A DNA stretch of 64,000 nucleotides, from assembly GCF_007829335.1 (NCBI RefSeq), contig NZ_VIWO01000004.1, positions 248,001 to 312,000 of the forward strand, in the 5' to 3' direction. This document shows positions 29,201 through 36,600 of the stretch, piece after piece. This DNA comes from Chitinophaga polysaccharea (GTDB lineage Bacteria > Bacteroidota > Bacteroidia > Chitinophagales > Chitinophagaceae). The notes beneath the pieces were generated by a model. The model worked only from the letters and a program-made list of their open reading frames with translations. It was not told the origin of the DNA and ran no database searches. Position numbers and translations under genes: made by a program. Position 1 is the stretch's first letter. Every line of letters begins with the position of its first letter.

Positions 29201-29810
29201 CAACTGGATCGATAACCAGGTAGCTCACACCGGTAAGTCGAGCCTGAAGTTACCGTCGCCATTGACGTTGTATGCTTATGTTCACAGCGACGTGCATCAC
29301 ACACAGCCTTATCTCGACTTCTCCAAAGAAGGAGAATACCAGCGTATTTTATCTCCGACCCTTTACCCTAGAGGATTTAATCCGAAGCCTAACGCTTTGT
29401 ATATATTTTCTGCCTGGGTGAAGGATGCACAACCTGCCGGTAAAAACTCTGATTTTAAACTAGGCATCAACGGCACGAATTACGATCTCACAGTGGCCGC
29501 TGCTGTGGAAGGGTGGAAGTTGGTAACGGCCTCGTTTTCCGTACCTGCAGGTAAACTACAGGTACAACTGAGTGCCGGAAGCAGCACTACCCGTGTAGAC
29601 GATATCCGCATTTTTCCAGTACAGGGCAGTATCAAAACATTTGCTTACGATCCGAAGAACCAGCGATTGATGGCAGAAATGGACGACAACAACCTGGCTA
29701 CCCTATACGAGTATGATGACGAAGGCACTTTAATCAGGTTAAAGAAAGAAACAGAAAGGGGGATTATGACGATCAAAGAAAATCGTTCATCCTACCGTTC
29801 AAAAAACTAA
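23247..29810 (+). CDS. Giant SpvB-like, RHS-associated secreted protein (2187 residues)
   Basis: The N-terminus has a hydrophobic signal (about 10-33). Residues 52-107 ('MVDLFTGGFKYNVPVMDI', 'INLNYSSGVGMDDEASWVGL', 'GWNLNVGAINRG') follow the start pattern of SpvB/TcdB-type proteins: a beta plug with 'L.YSS' and 'GWxL'. Around residue 1700 a PA14-like segment is seen ('TYETTITIPPASAYSIGYGA', 'DEIIITLDGTWVGGLTGDGE', 'KHKLRVRARNI'), near 2000-2130 a CBM-like sandwich, and at the very end a single YD-like unit 'ATLYEYDDEGTLIRLKKETE'. It lacks the RHS core box, which is in the 2861-residue protein two genes downstream. The two could be partners in the manner of TcB and TcC; this is inference. Confidence 0.72.
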   Translation: MIFGNIIFRKSIAIFFLGLLTVQLLLPTAASALTSGPAQPEAKQFATAGTSDMVDLFTGGFKYNVPVMDIDGYPINLNYSSGVGMDDEASWVGLGWNLNVGAINRGLRGLPDDLLGDEVTSEHYVAPKITVGGKGTLKGEFSGWGIGKLKGSVSLGVFSDTYTGMGAEFGANAGLSLTEASSGTLTLGLGINSNTSEGVNLTPSLNLSLYNAKSEDLVNNSLGLSLGLGYNTRQGLKNLTLTQSFGFTTTDIADPTKSGSASYDVGGIGFSFNTPAFYPQIGIPYKTTNRTYSVDLGGMAFLCFTGGGLTGYKYKREIQRRTNKNPAFGFLYANNGTDVPRAMMDFMREKDNPVVRNIPNIAVPISTPDVFSYSSQLGSGQFRLYRGGNGVVFDPAVNDVTNTATAGLDLGFGGIFHGGVTFYKQDVSNKTNKWKNDNNFLAKGDYKNEETQGEEHAYFKQMDEKNVGNLAYEQAIGGEGVMHVNLNGLQAQSELKSKNNEVTTISGSYAKRGRQVRRTAISYLTGTEGAKAAVSKDVESYPENKIGSFTPVIPTSDRATKISRTTGTRANHLSEITVTGDDGKRMVYGVPAYNNFQEEYSFAVDPAKKVAGDINRNLVGFNLESDGSFKHNYPNSVDKYFHRERQPAYASSFLLSAVLSPDYVDVTGDGITDDDLGTAVKFNYTRTTSTYKWRTPGEPGKALYNKALNADPDDDKCSIVYGEKELWYLSSIETKNKIMFFITDTRKDALGVTGPTGTLDKSDGNKQRLLKEIRLYSKKDLTTPIKTAIFDYDYLLCNKIPNYDTLNVGTGRGKLTLTSLAFAYGSSSKGKHFPYTFKYKGGNPDYAYLSTDRWGNYKLPNSNSNAGFGALRNDEFPYSTQKKSDADIAATSWNLTNINLPTGGDINVTYESGDYGYVQDQPAMQMVKLVNEYVNSDGARVNNLFDAAGFVVQLDRSLRGSSDGEKLADFTNNYLNGTNNFYARLYVNVSDNASGLVDANCDFVSCYGEVVKVIDRGGGQVCVILKSMQNGNVSSNPFIFSAWQKMRTEYPMYAYPGYKNRVSDDMPIAAALSAIVNSLGNLREITENFYAKAKRKRFSALVDFNKSYCRLAKADGIKVGGSARVKRVIISDAWGTITGAPNTEATYGQEYTYTTTWNGKTISSGVASYEPHVGGDENPLRLPLRYSESVRGGLDNYFYLERPFGESLYPAPVVGYSKVVVKDINPATGTADVAPKTGWVQHEYYTAKDFPVQVDYDHSPDIYNYDSKGWFSFLGADIVHEQVLSQGYVVKLNDMHGKPKAERVFNQSGAEIASTLYYFNARNLDAGTQALVNKVDVVDEKGNITKDQVIGREIEMTTDMREQETANIGKNLQFGGDIIPSPIPVIPFIPVPHWPSSKNNEYRLFRSAAVLKTIQYSGVLDKVVKTINGSTVTTKNLLFDAVTGDPVVTTTNNEFDDPVYQVNIPAYWTYAGMGGAYRNNNLKIGMSTGAYNAINAALTSFLTPGDELIDVTPGNNHYWVIRTKADKESAPSLKLIDRGGSTVRVAEERQMKVCRSGYRNLLTAPGASFVCLKNPVENGVFRFKTDEELASMNVLDAKATLYDQEWAARLPCMSIPAGYDYERPDRDAYIRRTHILTDRLNLAKAPNNPAEHGEDGATFFDSNGNLIIHRMDPYWYGKLRNIGAWPQSAYDNQNYYTYETTITIPPASAYSIGYGADDEIIITLDGTWVGGLTGDGEANHTQWQVIGLNTQPGKHKLRVRARNIAAPNRAFAMEIYNVGIGQIAQMSNAAANVIYSTTDWFTYPPNALESTDINGLDTVRFEQYSIPIDYRVNPYQLGFLGNWRAQEGKAFLVNRTGQQLTTPAIRKNGAYQNFTPYWYYSAAAGGWVKSNSNSSRWVSTGTTSLFDAQGNGIESKDALGIFKSALYSFNNTVPAAVSNNAMQREIFYDSFEDYDYRSADIMSRTCPRDSCNIFSRIQETGQQYTNWIDNQVAHTGKSSLKLPSPLTLYAYVHSDVHHTQPYLDFSKEGEYQRILSPTLYPRGFNPKPNALYIFSAWVKDAQPAGKNSDFKLGINGTNYDLTVAAAVEGWKLVTASFSVPAGKLQVQLSAGSSTTRVDDIRIFPVQGSIKTFAYDPKNQRLMAEMDDNNLATLYEYDDEGTLIRLKKETERGIMTIKENRSSYRSKN

Positions 29811-29828
29811 CTGATTCAACATTGTAAG

Positions 29829-30617
29829 ATGAATAAATATCTGAGACCCGGAAAACTTATTATGTTATCACTGGCGGTAATGCTGGGCGTAGGCGCCTTC
29901 GCAGGAATGCCCCTGTTGCGGACCTGGTGGACACCACAGCCGGTGAAGGATGCCCCTGCCGAAAACCCGCGGTATGGAGAAAAAGAGGCAGCTATCCTGA
30001 AAGAACTGATAGCCGTTTACCGGCGTATGGATAGCATACCTGTACTGGAAACAGGAGGGAAAATTGTGGCTACGGACCCTGCCAACCCTTCCGATGATTT
30101 ACGTACCGATTTTAATTACCAGCGGAAAAATAGCCTTTTGTATTATCAATTGGGCGAAAGCGAGATGGTACAATTGCAAGACGTTAATATTTCTACCAAT
30201 AAATCTGTTAACAGGATGTTTGTAACCCCGCCCCAAACGATTACTACAGTCGCGCATTTGCCGGTAGACAGCATCATCGCGCTCTGGGAAGATGATAGCT
30301 ATGCCATCAGTACCAGGGAGGTAGATCAACAGGTAACCGTTTCTTTTTTATGCGAGCAGCATGCCTCCTGTAAAGAATTGAAAATTACCTATAACCGTGC
30401 TTCCCGGAAGATGAACGGCATGTACATGCGGTTGACAAATCTCTCCGACCCATTTAATAAAGCGTTGGATCGTGTAGTAGATATCACTTTCAACCGATGG
30501 GAAGAAGGAAAGGTCAATGATAGCTATTTCATGCTGTCCCGGTACCTGAAAAAAGATGGCAATAGCTGGCTGCCAGCCGGTGCCTACAGCCAATATAAAC
30601 TGATTTCAACACTGTAA
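29829..30617 (+). CDS. Membrane-anchored or exported protein of the RHS operon, unknown function
   Basis: 262 residues. One hydrophobic segment (about 8-30, 'LIMLSLAVMLGVGAFAGM') followed by a proline-rich linker suggests a signal anchor. The soluble part has long strands and 'MNGMYMRLTNLSDPFNKALD' then 'VDITFNRWEEGK', vaguely like LolA-type half-barrels, but I cannot assign a family. It lies 18 bases after the 2187-residue gene and 24 bases before the RHS gene. A chaperone or docking role between the two giant proteins is possible from position only. Confidence 0.6.
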   Translation: MNKYLRPGKLIMLSLAVMLGVGAFAGMPLLRTWWTPQPVKDAPAENPRYGEKEAAILKELIAVYRRMDSIPVLETGGKIVATDPANPSDDLRTDFNYQRKNSLLYYQLGESEMVQLQDVNISTNKSVNRMFVTPPQTITTVAHLPVDSIIALWEDDSYAISTREVDQQVTVSFLCEQHASCKELKITYNRASRKMNGMYMRLTNLSDPFNKALDRVVDITFNRWEEGKVNDSYFMLSRYLKKDGNSWLPAGAYSQYKLISTL

Positions 30618-30641
30618 GGTGTTAACCTATATTCACCATTA

Positions 30642-33600
30642 ATGCCCCTACCTATGGGTTGTAGAAAATTTAATATCTTTTGTATCCGGGCTGTTGTTAG
30701 CTTATTGCTGATGCTTAGCATCTCGGCTGTTGTGAAAGCACAGGTAGAATCCTATCAGCAACAATTGCATGGCCGGTTCAAAAAGGGAGATACGCTGATC
30801 ATCAAAGATGAGAAGTTTAAGAATGATGCATACAACTGGAGTACCATTAACAATAAGCTTGTAAGCGACATCATTACTTTCGGCTTATACAAGGATTCGG
30901 TATACCAGCCGGAAAAACCATTTAAGTGCGATCTGGACCTTAAAATTGAATACTGGAGCCAGCCGGACCAGGAAGATCCGATTACGATCGATCATGCCAG
31001 TTTGAAAATAGACTTTGATACGGCGGCAGCCGCACCGTTTCAGGCAGAACAGATCTATACCTTCAAGAATGCGTACAAGATAAAACTGACGATAAATAAT
31101 ATCACCAGTAAGGAACTGGGAGATGAATTGCCACCTATTTTTATGCTGAAAGGACAGGTGATTGTCGACCGCCAGTATACGTCAAAGAAAGAGGAAGCGC
31201 TGACGATGTCCGCATTTTTTAGTGTAGCCGACCCGGGTACAGAGACAAATAGCCAGATGCGCGGCCTGGCAACGCCAATGGCCGCCCCCGCAGCACCGCT
31301 TTCCGACAAGGTTAATGTTAACTGGAACGAGGTGGTGCCCGGCCAGGAGTACGACCTGGAGTGGACTTATATCGACGAAGAATCAGACAATGGACGGTTC
31401 ATTACTGCCAACCGGGCAACTATTACCGATGCACAGCTGGAAGGTATGTTCCGGAATAACGCTACACGTATCACTACTTCGCAACATAACTATGATATCA
31501 CGTTGTTACATAGCAGCAAGTACCTGCTGCTCCGTGTACGTTATGTGCTGTATGTAGATGGATTCCGGGAAGAACACCCATGGACCTACCAGGTAAAACT
31601 GGCAGGGGGAGACGTGGCCAGGGTACTGGATATTTCCTGGCACCTGCCCGGTTTTAACTGGCAGTTTAGCGCCAGCTATGCGGAAGAAGGGAAGAAAAAG
31701 GAAGTAGTGAGTTATTTCGATGGTACCCTGCGTAACAGGCAGACCGTTACCATCAATAACAGCGATAAGAAAGTAGTGTTGCAGGAAAATGTATACGATG
31801 AATTTGGCCGGGTAGCCGCTAACATCCTGCCAACACCTATAGATAACGACGTCTTTAAGTATTACCCCAATCAAAATCTTAATGGCGCCAAAGGTGTTTA
31901 TACTTATAAGGATGTTTACAACAATACCACCGGAAGTTGTGTAGTAAAACCAGCACCGATGGATATCAGCGCTGGTGCGTCCCGTTATTATTCTGCACAG
32001 AATCCATTCCTGGGCAAGGATGCATTTACGCAATATGTACCGGATGCTGGAGGATACCCACTATCTGTAACGGCTTATACCAACGATAATACAGGCCGTG
32101 TACGTGTGCAGGGAGGGGTGGGTGAAACCATGCAGCCCAACCAGGACGAAAGCCTGAATCATGCCACGAAGTATTTCTACGGCAAACCAATGCAATGGGA
32201 ATTAGACCGGCTTTTTGGGCCGGCGGATGCAGGAAATGCATCTCACTTCCTGAAAAATATGACGATCGATCCCAATGGGCAAATCAGCATCAGCTATGTG
32301 AACAGCAGTGGGAAACCGGTTGCCACAGCGCTGAGTGGTAATGCACCAGATAATGTATTGCCATTGAGCTCTAAAGGCCTGGCATCTACCACAGATACCC
32401 GTATATTGGAGCCGGAGTCTTTTGTATTTGATCCGCAGGAGATGAAAATAAAAGGGACTACTACTTATCTCTGTGCAGTGCCTGATCATAATGCGAGTAT
32501 TAAATACCGTATCGAAAAGTTAATTAAGCGTTACCGGGAAAATAATGTGGACATCTGTAGTAACTGTTATTATGAACTGAAAATAAATGTATTTGATGAT
32601 TGTAATAATAAGATAGATGCGAACACTGCGGCCATAAAAATAGGCAGCACCGCTTCTAATTGTAATGATGAAGGAATTGTCGAGAACTCGTTTACCGTCG
32701 ATCTGCAAAAAGCGGGCGAGTACACAGTTACTTTTGAGCTGGCATTGAATCCTGATGTGATCACTGCCTATACCGATGACTTTATTAAAAGGAATACTAA
32801 TCTCAGGGTTGAATTTTTCTACATCATGGCGCAGCTGAGGAAGACTGATTTCTCCGGCTGCTTCAGTGATTGTAGTAATTGTGAAGTCAATCTAGGTACG
32901 AAAGCGGTTTTCCAGCAAAAGGTAAACCAACGTTTAACTGATAATAAAGTAGAAGTAACTAAAAATGCCACTGAATTAAATGCCTGGAGCAGCGGGCTGT
33001 ATGATGCATTATTAGCTACCTGTAAGGCTTCCCAAACTAATTGTGGTAGTGGTCCTTGCGACGAACTAAGGAAAGTGATGCGGCAGGATGTAACGCCGGG
33101 TGGCCAGTATGCGCTCTTTGACTCCTATGGTACCGCATTGGAAGAGGAAATTAATGTACTGTCACAGTCTTTCAGAAAAGTCTTTCCTCCATTGCCATCA
33201 ACTTATACCACGTATAAAGATGCGAAATTCATGAAACCCGATGGTACGGAAACGTCTCCCTATGATTCATTATTTACGCTGAAAGACCTGGTAGACAACT
33301 GGAGGGACGAATGGGCCGATAAATTCGTATTTTATCATCCGGAATATTGCCAGTTGCAAACCTGCGAGGCGTTAGCCACATACAAGAAATGGGATGCGAA
33401 AGTACAGTCGATGTGTTTAACCGCGGCAGACCTGCCAAAGTATGTCGGGAAAACGTATGATCCGGCAGATGCACTCTGGTTATTTTCAGCAGATCCCTTT
33501 ACGGCGAATACACAGTACCAGTCCCAGATTGGCGATCTGGCTACGGCTTTGAACATTTATTCTTCCAGGGAAACACCTTTTGCCGGTTATGGATTTAATT

Positions 33601-36600
33601 CGAAGAGCCTGAGCAAGTATGTAGATTATCTATTGTATTGCAGCGATAGCCTTTCTAATATCAGTACCGGCGCTAATACAGGGCTGATTGCCAGGTGGAA
33701 TAACTGTACTCCCCAGGCGCAGTGCCGGGTAATTGACCGGGAATGGGCGTTGTATGCCCGTTATTATTTCCAGTTAAAGGAAAAATATTATCAGCAGATA
33801 GCTGACCAGCGTTGTGGAACCATGTGTAAGATAGGCCGTCCGATAGAGGTGTTTTCCAATAATTGCCCGTCTGCAACAGATTTTGCGATTGTGGCCGATA
33901 CTGCTAATTGTAGTAGCTCAGAACAATCTGTGCGCATCATAAACAATGGACAACCAATAAGAGTAACTACGCGGGTGGTATTAGGATTTCCGTACTATGC
34001 CAGTAGAGGCACAGCGGTCGCTGTTTTCCAGCCGGGAGATCGCCAGCAGAAAATTTGTATATACTCCGGGGCGCCACTGAATGTGGTAACAGTGGATACC
34101 GTTTCCTGTGCCGGGTATACATCTTCCAGTTTCCCGCCATCTGTTATTTACGATACGGTTTCTTGTACGCCTGCATATACGCTACAGATAGATACCCTGT
34201 TATTAAGCTTTGCCAAGACCACCGGGCAATCAGCAGTTCTGAGCAGCGGCGCTCCTCAGTCGGCCCGCTTTGTCATTCACCTGACAGAGCCTTTTGCTCC
34301 CGGTAGTATAGTGTTATTTAATGTGACGATCAAAACTGTAGGTAAAACAGAAGTGAGAACCGTTACGTTGACCGGCCCCAATGCATATGCTTACGAGTAT
34401 TTCACCGGGTTTTACTCAGGAGATCCCATGCCGACTGTTACCATCAACTGGAGAAAATGTGTTAGCAGAAGTCCCCTTTCGTGTTCGCCGCTCTATAAAA
34501 ATAAGGTGTCGAGACTGGAACGAATAGACAGTAAATCATATCCCAGCAATGGCGATTCCCTGGCTATTGATGGCAAGCTGAAGGTAACAGCCATGATCGC
34601 CGATAATTGTGAGGCCAATGCAGACGCCTGGATCCGGCAGTTGGGCAGCACTTATCCATCAACAACATTGGCGACACTACGCCAGAAACTGGTGGCAGTA
34701 TGTAAAAACGGAGGAGATGTAGCGCATGTTAACGGCGCCAGTGCTGCTACCCCTGTAGCTACCGCCGAAGGATACCGCTCCTTCAAAGACGCCATGCTGG
34801 GTGTGTTAGGTGCAACATCCATGAAGATGGATTGCAACCCCTGGATACTCAGTAGCCCGTATCCATATAATGTAAAGGCACAAACGGTTGAACAGACGAT
34901 TGATGTCTCCAATACCAGCATCTGTAGCCGCTTGTCGGCGTTACAAACAGAATATGCCAGCCAGGGCGCAGGCAAAACATTCTGGCAGTATCTGTCTGGT
35001 AAGTACGGGGCAGCTATGACGCTGACCCAGGCAGAGCTGGACCAACTGGTAAAAAGTTGCAGCAATTGTCGCTACCTGATCGCTTCAACGATAACCCTGC
35101 CGGTGTTCCTGGATGGTGATCCACAAGCCAAAGGCTGCATCACCGGTACGGAGTATAATGCTGCTATGACAGCGTTATCGCAGGAGCCGTGGAATGGTGG
35201 GCTGGATGTGAATCATGCCAATTATGAAACGATTGTGACCACTTACCTGAACCATCGCTGGGGATTTGCGCTGGGATATGCCGACTACCTGGCATTCAGC
35301 CAGAAAATAACGGCGGAAGGTACTACCGCGATATTATGCAATAGCCCGGTATATAAATCGCAGGATATAGATCCATTCAGTTGTATGCTGGATATGCTCG
35401 ATGGAGCAGTGGTGAGCGGAAGGCGCCGGTACAGCGAATATGTTGATTCTGTAAGGCAGGATTTTCGCGCCCGTTATGTCACCGTATGTAGCGGCGCCAA
35501 ATCGATCGTGAACCTGAAGGCCATGCAGCAACAGTATCATTTCACACTTTACTATTATGACCAGGCGGGTAACCTGGTAAGAACTGTGCCACCGGAAGGC
35601 GTAGATGTATTGGATGATCAGCGGCTAAATAGTACCACTACGACTATCCCGGCGGATTTCACCTGTAACTATACAGGACCTGTTCAGAATGCCGATTTAA
35701 CCAGTAGTCTCACTGCCCTCAATACAACACTGGATAGTAAGAATACCTCCACCATCGAAATGTGGATCAAGGGGCGGGCTAGTGGTGCTTCCCGCGTTAT
35801 TACGGCTACCACAGGCAATAAGTATTTCATTACCACCTGTCTGAGCAGCACCTATTGTTATGTAACCATACATAAGCTGGATCCGGTGGGGGCGGATGTG
35901 TCCATTACCAATACCAATGATATTGCGGTACCGGTGAGCGCTTTCCCAACGGGCAGCTGGACACACCTGGCCCTGCAGGGCGATTTTGCCGGTGGTCCTA
36001 TGAGTTTATATGTAAATGGAGAGCTGATGTCGAATGACACCAAAGCGCCATTTTCACCCTGCGAATGGGAAATGACGGCTGGTCCATCCGGTACTACCAT
36101 TACCCAGGACCTGGCGGATCTTAAACACCTGAGAATATACAATAAGGAGTTGACTTCCGGGGACATCTATGCTAACTCCCTGGAACCTTGTATGAACGTA
36201 GCTGCCGGGCAAACCGCACTCACCATGTGGGCGAGGTTTAATGTGCCGGCAAACGGTGCACCGGGAACCGTAGGAGGGCCTAACTCCAACGTGGAAGTAA
36301 GGCCTATGCCGATAGCGCCTATGCATAGGCTTACTACCGATTATGCCTATACGTCGCTCAACCAGGTAGTGTCCCAGAAAAGCCCGGATGCAGGCACGTC
36401 GAACTTCTGGTTCGATTATAAAGGCAGAATGGTAGGTTCGCAGAATGCGAAACAGGCCAAGAGCGCTAAATATAGTTATACTGCCTACGACCAATTGGGG
36501 CGCATCATCGAAGTTGGAGAAGTGTTGCCTGTATATTCCGTTCCATCGCCTGGATTTATGGGGGATCTGGATTATTCCTACTTCCTGACTATCAACAATG

